NCBI GenBank assembly: GCA_012269985.1
Contig: JAAXJF010000079.1
Coordinates: forward strand, 1 to 53,501
Length of the DNA stretch: 53,501 nucleotides
From: Acidimicrobiaceae bacterium
GTDB taxonomy: Bacteria; Actinomycetota; Acidimicrobiia; Acidimicrobiales; Ilumatobacteraceae
Direction: 5' to 3'
The position numbers were made by a program, and so were the translations under genes. This document shows, piece after piece, positions 43,460 to 52,862 of the stretch. How positions within the stretch are numbered: the first letter of the stretch is position 1; the number at the start of each line of letters is the position of its first letter. Under the pieces are notes generated by a model. It was given only the letters and a program-made list of their open reading frames with translations, did no database searches and had not been told where the DNA came from.

Positions 43460-44878
43460 ATGGCGCAAGTAGCCATTTCTCGCTACGCACTCTCTGCGGC
43501 GAATACCGAGCGCGCCCGGCAGGCTGGATATGTCGACGCTCAATGGCCGCTTCCTGCAATTGACCCGTCCCGGCTGCGAGAATTTCAGCAGCGCTCGAAC
43601 GCAAGGGCAGCACTGAGTACAGCGTTGTGGCTCGCGCTACTTCTGATGTCAGGTTGGGTGCTCGTCACCACGTGGTGGTCATGGTGGTCGATTCCAGCGA
43701 TCGCTGTGTACTCAGCTCTTTACGGAGGAGCGAGCGATTCGAGGTGGCATGAGATGGGGCATGGAACCGCCTTCAACTCTCGCCAGCTCAATGACGCGGT
43801 CTATTACCTCGCATGTTTCATGCTGTTTCGAGGGCCGACAGTATGGCGGTGGTCGCACTACCGCCATCACACGGACACGATCATCACCGGCCATGATTCG
43901 GAAATAGCGTTTCAGCGACCGCCCAGCATCGCCCGAACTCTGTGGCGTTTTACCCATGTGCAGGGCGGGCTTGAATTGCTTAGTCGGCTTCTTCGTCACT
44001 CGGTTGGTCGTCTCGATGCGGAAGCACGCGCGCGCGGGCCCGAGCACGAACAGCAGCGGGTGGGTGGCGTTGCTCGGGGCATGGTGGTGATCCTGGCTGC
44101 AGCAGTGATGATGAGCGGCTTGCTGAGGAGCGCTGTTCCCGTCATCCTGGTTGGAGGGTCAACAGTTCTCGGTGGCTGGCTTGTCGTCTTCTTTGGAATT
44201 ACCCAGCACGCAGGGTTGCAAGAAGATGTTCTTGACCACCGTCGCAATACGAGGACAGTGATGATGAACCCGGTATTCCGGTTCCTCTATCTCAACATGA
44301 ATTTTCATGTTGAGCATCACATGTTTCCGAGTGTCCCTTACCACGCGTTGCCCGAACTTCACGCAGAGATTGCGCCTCAACTCGCTCCTGCCCTTCCCTC
44401 GACAGGTGCTGCGTACCGACAAATCTTTTCCGCAATGCGGAAGCAGCGAAACGATCCGTCCTATGAAATTCCGATTGATCTGCCGACGATGACCGGTGGA
44501 GAAAAAGCGGTTGATATTGGCGCAGAGAATTGGATGCGTGGCCCAGAGGGGCAGGTTATTCTCGGCCTTGAAACCTCGCTCGGCGATAGAGAACTTCGAC
44601 GAGTTGACGTCGGTGATCGCAGTCTCGTCGTTGGCCGTACTGAGAGCGGAAGGTTGTTCGCCTGCGACGGGTGGTGCTCGCACCAAAAGGTTCATCTTGC
44701 TGGTGGAGCGATTATTGGTGAGGAAATCGCGTGCCCGAAACACAATGCCCGGTTCGATTGTTTGTCAGGAGAGGCCACACGGAAACCAGCGCACGAAATG
44801 CTTCGCACCTACCCTGTCACCGTTAGCGAGGGTCGCATTTCAGTCGATGTCCCTCGTAGCGATTCAGTAGGGGGCTGA
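43460..44878 (+). CDS. membrane fatty acid desaturase fused to a Rieske ferredoxin domain
   Basis: A 472-aa fusion. Residues 1 to about 330 are a membrane di-iron desaturase with the His boxes 'HEMGHG', 'HYRHH' and 'NFHVEHH' and several membrane helices between. Residues from about 360 on are a Rieske domain with 2Fe-2S ligands in 'CSHQKVHLAGG' and 'CPKHNARFD'. The fusion supplies its own electron entry point for desaturation or hydroxylation. The pair is encoded as two genes in relatives such as MocE-type systems (general knowledge). ATG 43460 has no strong ribosome site. Its end overlaps the convergent aldolase gene by 15 bp. Upstream 43220-43459 holds no gene. Confidence 0.87.
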   Translation: MAQVAISRYALSAANTERARQAGYVDAQWPLPAIDPSRLREFQQRSNARAALSTALWLALLLMSGWVLVTTWWSWWSIPAIAVYSALYGGASDSRWHEMGHGTAFNSRQLNDAVYYLACFMLFRGPTVWRWSHYRHHTDTIITGHDSEIAFQRPPSIARTLWRFTHVQGGLELLSRLLRHSVGRLDAEARARGPEHEQQRVGGVARGMVVILAAAVMMSGLLRSAVPVILVGGSTVLGGWLVVFFGITQHAGLQEDVLDHRRNTRTVMMNPVFRFLYLNMNFHVEHHMFPSVPYHALPELHAEIAPQLAPALPSTGAAYRQIFSAMRKQRNDPSYEIPIDLPTMTGGEKAVDIGAENWMRGPEGQVILGLETSLGDRELRRVDVGDRSLVVGRTESGRLFACDGWCSHQKVHLAGGAIIGEEIACPKHNARFDCLSGEATRKPAHEMLRTYPVTVSEGRISVDVPRSDSVGG

Positions 44879-45676
44879 ACCACCCTTTTCAAGAGGCACT
44901 TCGACTGACCGAGCCTTGTCAAGATCATCAGCAAGAGCGGTTCTCAACATTGGAAGATCGGTGGACACAGTGATCATCTTGAAGCCTTGACGTCGGCGAA
45001 GGGGGGCAAGGTCTGACGTTGCGTGAATTCCTGGCGTCACTCCGTGGCGGGTGCATGCCTCGACAATCGTTGCAAGGGCATTATCAAATACGGGTGTTCC
45101 GTCGTTCCCGGCTGCGCCAAGTCCAAGACTGATTGCAAGATCTGCAGGGCCGACGTATGCGGCGTCGATTCCATCGACGCTGAGAATGTCGTCAACGTTG
45201 TTGAGGGCTTCGACGGTTTCAATCATTGGGATGACAGTGATGTGAGCGTCTGCCCAGACGCGATAATCGCCGTGGCGTGGAGCGGATACTGCAGGCCCCC
45301 AGCTTCGACTGCCGAGCGGGGCATAGCGAGCTGCTCGAACAGCTGCTCGGGCCTCTTCGGCTGTGTTCACCATCGGAATGATGATGCCGTGGCATCCCGC
45401 ATCAAGCATCTTGCCGATAATGCCGGGTTCATTCCAAGGCACTCGCGCAATAGGAATGCCACCGCCGAGCTCGATCGCTTGAATCATTGGCACGACAGAG
45501 TCGTACCCGATCGCCCCGTGTTGAGTGTCAATGCATACGTAGTCAAACCCGGCGCGAGCGCACGATTCAGCAGTGACTGGTGATGGTATGAATGTCCATG
45601 CTCCCAAAGTTTCTTCGCTTCGATCCCACTTCGTTCGCAGTGTGTCTCGCTGTGTCACGTCGCCGCTCCTTGTCAT
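44864..45676 (-). CDS. HpcH/HpaI-family aldolase/citrate lyase-like protein
   Basis: A 270-aa class II pyruvate-aldolase-fold protein (2,4-dihydroxyhept-2-ene-1,7-dioate aldolase family). Landmarks are 'YVCIDTQHGAIGYDSV', 'IPIARVPWNEPGIIGKMLDAGCHGIIIPMV' and 'MIETVEALNNVDDIL', with the metal-binding Glu and Asp in these and 'GIDAAYVGPADLA'. It cleaves or forms 2-keto-3-hydroxy acids. It follows the carboxymuconolactone-decarboxylase-family gene on the same strand and both may act in one pathway of aromatic or sugar-acid breakdown. Confidence 0.88.
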   Translation of the reverse strand: MTRSGDVTQRDTLRTKWDRSEETLGAWTFIPSPVTAESCARAGFDYVCIDTQHGAIGYDSVVPMIQAIELGGGIPIARVPWNEPGIIGKMLDAGCHGIIIPMVNTAEEARAAVRAARYAPLGSRSWGPAVSAPRHGDYRVWADAHITVIPMIETVEALNNVDDILSVDGIDAAYVGPADLAISLGLGAAGNDGTPVFDNALATIVEACTRHGVTPGIHATSDLAPLRRRQGFKMITVSTDLPMLRTALADDLDKARSVEVPLEKGGSAPY

Positions 45677-45740
45677 GAGGCTTTGTCGTGAGGGTATTCG
45701 GGAAGAGGGCTATTTCGAGAGTCGATTGGGTGCGTGACGT

Positions 45741-46346
45741 CTACGAGAACCGTGTGTGCTCACCGTCGGGAAGAGGAACTGCAAACGTATTCAACGTGAA
45801 TGAGACAAGGGTGTAGTAGCCGGCGAGCGCAACGATCTCGACTGCGGTTGGCTCACCAACGATGTCGACGAGCCGAGACAGTTCTTCTTCCGGAATAACG
45901 CCGTGCTCTACGAGAGCGGAGACCGCCGAGAAGATCTGTCCGTGAGATGCATCACTTGTCGCTGACCGAACAGCAGCGTCAGAGCCTGATTCGATAGCTG
46001 CGATCAATTCTTCAGACATCCCGGCGCTTCGGGCGATCCCTGCGTGAGCCCAAAACTCAAATTCGCTTTTCCAATGCGCTCCAACGGTGAGAATGACTAA
46101 CTCGCGGGTGATGGCATCAAGGCTTGAAGAAAATCGAAGTCGCTCACCCGCAGCAGCGAAGGCTCGACCGATATGCGGAATCTGCAGCCAGGCGTTGAAC
46201 GGCCCTGTGAGCGCGCCATCTTGGACCATCCATGGTGCGGCACCCCGCGGCCCTTCGGTGATGTCGTTCCACAGTTGTGTTTGAGACTCGTTGAGATCTG
46301 CTTCTGTGAGAGCTGGAAGGTGGCCAACCCGTCGGTTATCTGTCAT
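45741..46346 (-). CDS. carboxymuconolactone decarboxylase-family protein
   Basis: A 201-aa helical protein of the CMD/AhpD superfamily, recognised by 'RFSSSLDAITRELVILTVGAHWKSEFEFWAHAGIARSAGMSEELI' pattern split over two helices. The AhpD-type CxxC redox pair is absent; the position carries Ala/His residues, so a peroxidase role is unlikely. ATG 46346 or 46355 may start it. Stop codon TAG. It lies 65 bp before the aldolase and 27 bp after the LLM gene on the minus strand. Confidence 0.8.
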   Translation of the reverse strand: MTDNRRVGHLPALTEADLNESQTQLWNDITEGPRGAAPWMVQDGALTGPFNAWLQIPHIGRAFAAAGERLRFSSSLDAITRELVILTVGAHWKSEFEFWAHAGIARSAGMSEELIAAIESGSDAAVRSATSDASHGQIFSAVSALVEHGVIPEEELSRLVDIVGEPTAVEIVALAGYYTLVSFTLNTFAVPLPDGEHTRFS

Positions 46347-46382
46347 AGCCGACACCGTAGGCGCGCCTGTCGGCGCGGTGCG

Positions 46383-47537
46383 TTATGAGACCTTTGGCAT
46401 GACATCTTCGGCAAGACGGTGAAGCTGGTCATCGACCTTGTTGTATGAATCACCCGGCATCGCCGGGAAGATGATGAGGTTTTCAAGTCCGAGTTCGTCT
46501 TTGTACATGCCGATCGTTTCCGCAACGTCTTCTGCGGTGCCGACCGCCCATGTGCGCTGACGATCCATCGAGTCTTCGAGAGTGGGGATGAGGCCCGGAG
46601 GAGACGGCTTTCCATCGTCACCCATGTAGCCCTTCGACCATCCGTAAGGACCAAGAAATTTCCAAAATTCATCGTGTCCGGGTCGCACCGATGCGATCGC
46701 TTCTTCTCGGGTGTCGCCAACGAAGGTGCACAGCACCAGTGCCCGCTTCTCGCCCTGGGGTAGATCTTCGCCGTGGACAGATGCATAGGTCTCTGCAAAG
46801 TGTTCCCAGCGAGCACGAGTAAATGAGTGGTGGTTGTTCCAAAACACACCACCCCAACCAGATGTTGCGACTTGATCGAGCGTTGGCGGCGATGTGATGG
46901 CCTGCCATGTCTCGTAGGGGTACAGCGGACGCGGAACGAGGCTGAGTTCTTCAACAAAGCCTCCACGATCTGGAATGCCAGCGGGTGGAAAGTCAAAGAC
47001 GTCTCCGTGAAACGAGAATGACTCATTGTTCATTGCGAGGTGAATGACTTGCATGGCCTCATCAAACATTGCCCGGTTGAGATCATCGGCTGCCTTTGCA
47101 TCGGGGTTATCAAAACTGCCGATTTTCGTGCCGAGTGTCTCAGCTTCTCGTGGAACCGTGCCTCGGCCGACCCCAAGAATTCCTCGTCCGCCCGAAATGT
47201 TATGGAGTGTTGCGAAATCCTCGGCCAGTTTTAGAGGGTGCCATTGGGGGACGATGTTGAATGCCATGCCAATGCGGATGCGTTCGGTGCGTTCAGCAAG
47301 GATTGCTCCGGTGAGAAGTCCGTTGGGGATGATCTCGTAGCCCTCATATTGGAAGTGGTGCTCGGTGAGCCAGAACGAGTCAAAACCCAAGTCGTCGGCG
47401 AGCACTCCCATGTCGAGAATTCGTTCGGTGGCGTGCCACACCGCAGCGTTGTCATAGCGGCGATCGGTTGGTGCTGGCAGCCCCGCACCAGCGTCTTCCA
47501 TCTCGACACCGCCGAAGAGGAAAATTCCAGTTCGCAT
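46383..47537 (-). CDS. LLM-class flavin-dependent oxidoreductase (paralogue)
   Basis: A 384-aa luciferase-like oxidoreductase, clearly paralogous to the gene at 22585-23748: both carry HHFQYEGYE, 'VPQWHPLKLAEDFA' and 'GVGRGTVPREAETLG'. FMN or F420 dependence is undetermined. ATG 47537 fits the family start; 47546 is possible. It heads a minus-strand run with the CMD-family and aldolase genes and is divergent from an enoyl-CoA hydratase. Confidence 0.88.
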   Translation of the reverse strand: MRTGIFLFGGVEMEDAGAGLPAPTDRRYDNAAVWHATERILDMGVLADDLGFDSFWLTEHHFQYEGYEIIPNGLLTGAILAERTERIRIGMAFNIVPQWHPLKLAEDFATLHNISGGRGILGVGRGTVPREAETLGTKIGSFDNPDAKAADDLNRAMFDEAMQVIHLAMNNESFSFHGDVFDFPPAGIPDRGGFVEELSLVPRPLYPYETWQAITSPPTLDQVATSGWGGVFWNNHHSFTRARWEHFAETYASVHGEDLPQGEKRALVLCTFVGDTREEAIASVRPGHDEFWKFLGPYGWSKGYMGDDGKPSPPGLIPTLEDSMDRQRTWAVGTAEDVAETIGMYKDELGLENLIIFPAMPGDSYNKVDDQLHRLAEDVMPKVS

Positions 47538-47602
47538 GATGTCCACTGTAGATGATCGTTCGTCTCTCTGTTTCAGGCGGTGATCGTCAAGAATCGGAAG
47601 CT

Positions 47603-48433
47603 ATGAGCAATTGGACAACGATTCGTTATGACATGCCGGTTGAACGGGTGGCGAGAATTACGCTCGCTCGTCCAGAGAAGGCGAACGCTCAGGATTACAC
47701 CATGCTGAGTGAGATCAATGAGGCATTCGATCAGGCGGCGAATGACCCTGAAGTTCGTGTGATCGTGCTTGCGGCTGACGGAAAGCACTTCTCGTCAGGC
47801 CACGATCTCGCTGCGGGAACTTCGATGAACGACATTGATGCGATCGGGACCTGGTGCCATTTTGATGCTCCCGGTGCTGAGGGCTACATGGCAACTGAGG
47901 CCGAGATGTACGTGGGACTCTGTTGGCGTTGGAGAAACCTTCCGAAGCCGACGATTGCGCAGGTGCAGGGCAAGGTCATTGCTGGAGGACTCATGCTCGT
48001 CTGGCCGATGGATCTCATCGTCTGTGCTGATGACGCATCATTTTCCGATCCGGTTGTCGCGTTTGGTGTGAATGGTCACGAGTATTTCACTCATCCGTTT
48101 GAGGTCGGGGCGCGTCTTGCGAAAGACATGCTTTTCACCGGACGTGCAATCACTGCTGATGAGGCACATCGCGCGGGAATGGTGTCGCGGGTGGTGCCGC
48201 GTGATGAACTTGAAGACACCACTTTGGAGTTGGCATCTCATATCGCAAAGCGCCCGATGTTTGGCCTCAATCTTGCGAAGCAAAGTGTCAACCACACCTT
48301 GGACGCAATGGGGATGTACACCGCTATCCAGTCAGCATTTGGATTGCATCACGTCGGCCACAACCATAATTTCCGCTTACATGACATGTTGGTTGACCCG
48401 TCAGGAATCGACGTCATTCGTTCAGAGGCGTAA
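47603..48433 (+). CDS. enoyl-CoA hydratase/isomerase (crotonase family)
   Basis: A 276-aa crotonase-fold enzyme: oxyanion-hole segments 'DGKHFSSGHDLAAG' and 'VQGKVIAGGLMLVW', and 'FSDPVVAFGVNGHEYFTHPFE', where the usual PE(x)G pair is changed, so the catalytic Glu may be missing and the reaction may differ from hydration. ATG 47603 follows GGAAG; an upstream start at 47552 is less likely. Confidence 0.85.
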   Translation: MSNWTTIRYDMPVERVARITLARPEKANAQDYTMLSEINEAFDQAANDPEVRVIVLAADGKHFSSGHDLAAGTSMNDIDAIGTWCHFDAPGAEGYMATEAEMYVGLCWRWRNLPKPTIAQVQGKVIAGGLMLVWPMDLIVCADDASFSDPVVAFGVNGHEYFTHPFEVGARLAKDMLFTGRAITADEAHRAGMVSRVVPRDELEDTTLELASHIAKRPMFGLNLAKQSVNHTLDAMGMYTAIQSAFGLHHVGHNHNFRLHDMLVDPSGIDVIRSEA

Positions 48434-48459
48434 CAGCCGCAAGATCTGCTCAGATCGCG

Positions 48460-49677
48460 CTAGGCGTACGCGCCTGGACGTTTGAACATCGAGCGATGCC
48501 AGCGTCGTGGGGTGACCGCAATTGCTCGTGGCTCGTCTTCAAACATCCAACGGGCAAAGTTTCGGCGCCCCCATCGGCCACTTTTCGCAACGATCGTGAG
48601 CGCGGTTTCTGCTCCTCGTTGCGAGGCAAGAATTTTGCCAAGCCGGACTGACATTCGATGGTCCGCAACAAGTTCTTGCCGAACAGAGCGCTCGTAACGC
48701 TCTGTGACTGCGGTCGTTGCTCCGCCGGTGAGTAGCGACTCGGCTGCGAGCCGTCCGGTGAGCAGCGCTTGACCGATGCCTTCTCCGGTCATCACATCGG
48801 TAGCCGCAGCGGCGTCACCGGTAAACATCACCGAGCCTGAAATCAACGGCAGTTCGCCGACCCGGGCTGGAATTGGCCAAGCGGTGTGGCGATCGATGAG
48901 GGTGCAGTCGTCGCCGAGCGCCTCACGGATGTGCGGACGCTCAAGCAGGTCGCGCCAGATGTTCGCCATGTTCTTCCCCGAGAGGATTTCACCGCGAGGC
49001 ATGCCGAATCCGATGTTGACGTCACCGTTGCCGAGAGGGAATGACCATGCGTAGCCCGGCAGTAAATCGCGCTCAAACCAGACGATGAGTTCATTGCGCG
49101 CTGGCCCTGTGGCGCTCTGGCCGTATTGACGGAATGCATGCCACTCACCTCGGTAGCCCTCCGGAGTGAGCCCGAGTTCGCGGCGAACGGTGCTCCACAT
49201 GCCATCAGCGGCAACAACAAAAGATGGGGAGACCGGACCGAGGCCATCGAGATCAACGGTGACCACGTCGCCCGCTCGGGATGCCCCGTTCACACCGACG
49301 CCTTGAAGGACCTGCGCCCCTTCGCGTTCTGCGGACGCAAGCAATGTGGCATCGAGGTCGAGTCGACGAGCGACAGCGGCGTAGGTGCCCGTTGTCGGCA
49401 AGGGGACGGTGAATTCTCTGCCGGCGGGGGAACGAAGACGGGCGCCGCCGATCTCGGTAAATGAGGTGATGTCGCCGGTTGGCACTCCGAGATGTTCCAG
49501 CTCTCGAAGTGCAAGAGTCGTGAGTCCGTCACCACAGCACTTATCTCGCGGGAAGGTCGCCTTGTCGACGACAGTGACCGATCTACCGGCTCGGGCGAGT
49601 GAAATTGCCGCTGCGGAACCAGCGGGGCCTCCACCGACGACGAGCACGTCAATCTTCGGAGGCGCAGTGTTTGTCAC
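48460..49677 (-). CDS. geranylgeranyl reductase-family FAD oxidoreductase
   Basis: A 405-aa flavoprotein of the geranylgeranyl-reductase family, which saturates isoprenoid chains of menaquinone or lipids. FAD motif 'VVGGGPAGSAAAISLARAG', then 'KCCGDGLTTLALRELEHLG', the family signature 'PGYAWSFPLGNGDVNIG' and the FAD-contacting 'FTGDAAAATDVMTGEGIGQAL'. GTG 49677 is used; TTG 49704 would add nine residues. Stop codon TAG. Confidence 0.88.
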   Translation of the reverse strand: MTNTAPPKIDVLVVGGGPAGSAAAISLARAGRSVTVVDKATFPRDKCCGDGLTTLALRELEHLGVPTGDITSFTEIGGARLRSPAGREFTVPLPTTGTYAAVARRLDLDATLLASAEREGAQVLQGVGVNGASRAGDVVTVDLDGLGPVSPSFVVAADGMWSTVRRELGLTPEGYRGEWHAFRQYGQSATGPARNELIVWFERDLLPGYAWSFPLGNGDVNIGFGMPRGEILSGKNMANIWRDLLERPHIREALGDDCTLIDRHTAWPIPARVGELPLISGSVMFTGDAAAATDVMTGEGIGQALLTGRLAAESLLTGGATTAVTERYERSVRQELVADHRMSVRLGKILASQRGAETALTIVAKSGRWGRRNFARWMFEDEPRAIAVTPRRWHRSMFKRPGAYA

Positions 49678-49835
49678 GCCATCGAGATTAGAGGCGATCT
49701 GCAAACGGTGTTGATTCGTTCTCCAAACATGTGGAACGCAAGTTCTCCGCCTCCGTTGTCGTTAGGTCATGCGCTCTAATCTGATCGGGTGAGCAATGGC
49801 ACGGGCTCGATTGCCCGTCGATTATCGGAGGAAAC

Positions 49836-50762
49836 ATGGCACGGCTTTGTGAAGGGCGAGTAGCGATTGTGACGGGGGCTGGTCGAGGGATCGGGCGTGA
49901 GCACGCTCTAAGCCTCGCTCGTCAAGGAGCAAAGGTCGTGGTGAATGATCTTGGTGGAGCGGTCGACGGTACCGGTGGCGAACTCACTCCAGCACAGTCT
50001 GTTGTCGATGAGATCATCGCGATGGGTGGCGAAGCTGTTGTGAATGGTGACAATGTCGCCGACTTCGATGGTGCAGGGAGAATGATTGCTCAAGCGGTCG
50101 ACACCTTCGGTGACTTGCATGCAGTCATCAACAACGCAGGAATTCTGCGAGATCGCATGCTCGTCAACATGACCGAAGAAGAGTGGGATGCGGTCATCAA
50201 TGTGCATTTGAAGGGCACATTTGCGCCGGCAAAGCATGCGTGTGGCTATTGGCGAGATCGCTCAAAGGCGGGTGATGCGGTCAGCGGCCGAATCATAAAT
50301 ACGTCGTCGGTATCGGGTATCTACGGCAACCCTGGCCAGACAAATTACGGGGCAGCAAAGGCAGGCATTGCAGCGTTTACGGTCATTTCTGCCCTTGAGA
50401 TGGAGCGGTATGGGGTGACCGTTAATGCAGTTGCCCCCGTCGCATTAACTCGCATGACCGAAAACCTCGGTCCCGCACCCGAGACACCCGAAGAGGCCGA
50501 CCTTCGGTCGCCACGTTGGATTGCTCCGATCGCAACCTGGTTGGCCTCGGAGGAGTCAAGTGGGGTGACGGGTCGCGTATTTGAGGCGTCAGGTGAGTTC
50601 TTGGCAGTAGCCGAGGGTTGGGTGCGTGGTCCATCGGTGTCACCAATCGATGATCCGGAAGCGCTCGGCCCGCTCGTTGAGACTCTGCTCTCTACGGCTC
50701 GTAAAAATTCAGGAATGAACGGTGTTGCCGGAGGTCCTCCGCAACCACAGGAAGGGAACTGA
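49836..50762 (+). CDS. short-chain dehydrogenase/reductase
   Basis: A 308-aa SDR with coenzyme motif TGAGRGIG, 'NNAG', catalytic Ser in 'NTSSVSGIYG' and Tyr-x-x-x-Lys in 'NYGAAKAG'. Its length and C-terminal tail 'SSGVTGRVFEASGEFLAVAEGW' resemble the 3-hydroxyacyl-CoA dehydrogenase part of peroxisomal multifunctional enzyme type 2. The MaoC hydratase follows directly at 50764, the same pairing as in that enzyme, so both likely act on one acyl-CoA. Confidence 0.9.
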   Translation: MARLCEGRVAIVTGAGRGIGREHALSLARQGAKVVVNDLGGAVDGTGGELTPAQSVVDEIIAMGGEAVVNGDNVADFDGAGRMIAQAVDTFGDLHAVINNAGILRDRMLVNMTEEEWDAVINVHLKGTFAPAKHACGYWRDRSKAGDAVSGRIINTSSVSGIYGNPGQTNYGAAKAGIAAFTVISALEMERYGVTVNAVAPVALTRMTENLGPAPETPEEADLRSPRWIAPIATWLASEESSGVTGRVFEASGEFLAVAEGWVRGPSVSPIDDPEALGPLVETLLSTARKNSGMNGVAGGPPQPQEGN

Positions 50763-50763
50763 T

Positions 50764-51600
50764 ATGCCACTCGATCCATCTGCAGTTGGGACAAAAGGCG
50801 ACCCGGTCGACCTCTCATGGGATTCAAAAGATTGCCTTCTCTACGCCGTCGGCATCGGCGCGGGTGCTGATGAACTGGCCTTCACTACAGAAAACACAGC
50901 TGACGTTGTTCAGCAGGTCTTTCCAACATTCCCGGTCGTTCTCGGGTGGGGCAAAGGCTCACCGATGAAAGCTGTCGGAGAATTCGACCCTGCGCTACTC
51001 GTTCACGGTCAACAAGCGGTGACACCAGCTCGAGCGTTACCGACGTCGGGCTCGGCGACAATGCAGAGTGAGATCGTCGCCATGTACGACAAAGGGAAAG
51101 CCGCTGTTGTGGTGTCAGAAACGACGCTGACCGATGCCGATGGAGTGCTCTGCACATTGACATCGTCGGCATTCATCCGCGGTGCCGGCGGTTGGGGTGG
51201 TGATCGTGGGCCTTCGGGGCCAGTGAACGAACCCCCTCAGCGAGACCCCGACCATATGGTGAGTTACACGACCGCCCCTGATCAGGCATTTGTTTACCGT
51301 CTGTCAGGCGACCGTAACCCACTACATACCGATCCGTCGTTTGCAGCTCGCGGCGGGTTCCCGACCCCGATTCTGCACGGACTGTGCTCGTATGGGTTTA
51401 CCGGCCGTGGCCTTCTTCACTCGCTGTGTGGGTCTGACCCATCTCGCTTCAAACACATCGAGGCTCGGTTTGCGTCGCCGGTGATCCCCGGAGAAACCCT
51501 CGACATTCGAATATGGGATAACGGCGACGGGTCAGCCATGTTCACCACCTCAGTCGGCGACCGCACGGTGATCGACCAAGGGCTCGTCAAGTTTGACTGA
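50764..51600 (+). CDS. MaoC-type (R)-specific enoyl-CoA hydratase
   Basis: A 278-aa double-hotdog protein. The hydratase-2 motif is 'YRLSGDRNPLHTDPSFAARGGFPTPILHGLCSYG', seen in two stretches with the catalytic Asp and His in 'GDRNPLH'. ATG 50764 has GGAAGGGA before it; a longer frame was rejected. It pairs with the upstream SDR for hydration and oxidation of acyl-CoA. Confidence 0.92.
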   Translation: MPLDPSAVGTKGDPVDLSWDSKDCLLYAVGIGAGADELAFTTENTADVVQQVFPTFPVVLGWGKGSPMKAVGEFDPALLVHGQQAVTPARALPTSGSATMQSEIVAMYDKGKAAVVVSETTLTDADGVLCTLTSSAFIRGAGGWGGDRGPSGPVNEPPQRDPDHMVSYTTAPDQAFVYRLSGDRNPLHTDPSFAARGGFPTPILHGLCSYGFTGRGLLHSLCGSDPSRFKHIEARFASPVIPGETLDIRIWDNGDGSAMFTTSVGDRTVIDQGLVKFD

Positions 51601-51608
51601 GGTCACCT

Positions 51609-52850
51609 ATGTCGATTGATCCCCGCTCGATGTACCGAACGTTTCGTTCGGTCGTTCGTTTTAAGTCGTTCGAACTTGACCCGGTCGAACGCCGCTTGTC
51701 GAGTTGTGCCGATATCGAAGATCTTCGGCGTATCGCTCGGCGTCGCCTCCCTCGAGGTGTCTTCGATTACATCGATGGCGCGGCTGAAGATGAGCGGACG
51801 CTTGAGCGGAATTCTTCGGCGTTTGGGCGTCTTGGGCTCCGCCCGAATGTGCTTCGTGATGTGAGCAATATCGATACGTCGGTCGACTTTTTTGGAAGCA
51901 CGTTGCCATTGCCGCTGATGTTGTCTCCGACGGGGTACACGCGCATCACCAACTCTCAAGGTGAACTTGCCGTTGTTCGAGCAGCGCAGCGAGCCGGAAT
52001 TCCATATTCGTTGTCAACGATGGCGACCCGCTCGATTGAAGAAGTCGCCGAGGCAGGACCAAACGTCGACAAGTGGTTTCAGGTGTACACGTGGCGCGAT
52101 CGAGGGCTTGTCGCCGAACTCGTCGGTCGAGCGAAGGCTGCGGGTTACACGGGCCTGTGGCTTACCGTTGATACTGCGGTGCTTGGCCGTCGTGAGCGCG
52201 ACGTTCGACGCGGCTACACGATTCCTCCAAAGATTGGTCCTGGCACCATCGTCGATGGCATTTTGCACCCAGGGTGGACTCTTGATTTCATCACGAACCC
52301 GCCGATCATGTTCGCCAACGTCGTTGGACATGACGGCCACGACGAAGATGGCACCGACCCCATTTCGCTTGCGGAGCACGTGATGCACAGCTTTGACCAG
52401 GCACTGTCGTGGGACGATGTGCAGTGGTTGCGCTCGCTGTGGGATGGCCCCATCGTGCTGAAAGGCATTCAGCGCGTTGATGACGCGCAGAGAGCAGTTG
52501 ACGCAGGTGTCGAAGGTATTGCTCTTTCAAATCACGGTGGTCGTCAACTCGATGATGCTCCTTCGCCCGTCGAACTCATTGAGCCAGTAGCCCAGGCGGT
52601 AGGTGGCCAGGTCAAGATCATTTGTGATGGTGGAATTCGTCGGGGATCTGACATTGTGAAAGCACTCGCGTTAGGTGCTGACATGTGTTCGATCGGCCGC
52701 GCATATTTGTACGGGATGGGTGCGGCTGGTGAACGCGGGGTCGATCACGTGATCAAGTTCCTCGACGACGGTGTTCGTCGCACGATGGCGCTGTCGGGTC
52801 GGCGTTCGATCGATGAGATCGATCGTGATCTCGTCGAATGGCGTCTGTGA
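51609..52850 (+). CDS. FMN-dependent alpha-hydroxy acid dehydrogenase
   Basis: A 413-aa TIM-barrel flavoprotein of the lactate dehydrogenase/glycolate oxidase family. The catalytic His lies in 'SNHGGRQLD', FMN phosphate contacts in 'CDGGIRRGSDIVKALALGAD' and 'IGRAYLYG', and substrate residues near 'LMLSPTGYTRI' and 'QVYTWRDR'. It oxidises 2-hydroxy acids to 2-keto acids. ATG 51609 is 8 bp after the MaoC stop. Confidence 0.92.
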   Translation: MSIDPRSMYRTFRSVVRFKSFELDPVERRLSSCADIEDLRRIARRRLPRGVFDYIDGAAEDERTLERNSSAFGRLGLRPNVLRDVSNIDTSVDFFGSTLPLPLMLSPTGYTRITNSQGELAVVRAAQRAGIPYSLSTMATRSIEEVAEAGPNVDKWFQVYTWRDRGLVAELVGRAKAAGYTGLWLTVDTAVLGRRERDVRRGYTIPPKIGPGTIVDGILHPGWTLDFITNPPIMFANVVGHDGHDEDGTDPISLAEHVMHSFDQALSWDDVQWLRSLWDGPIVLKGIQRVDDAQRAVDAGVEGIALSNHGGRQLDDAPSPVELIEPVAQAVGGQVKIICDGGIRRGSDIVKALALGADMCSIGRAYLYGMGAAGERGVDHVIKFLDDGVRRTMALSGRRSIDEIDRDLVEWRL

Positions 52851-52862
52851 CAAGATGCTCTC

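Noticed and set aside
8749-48462. Genome-wide reassignment of TAG to a sense codon
   Set aside because: TAG ends at least ten genes at natural family ends, and reading through would run into overlapping genes.
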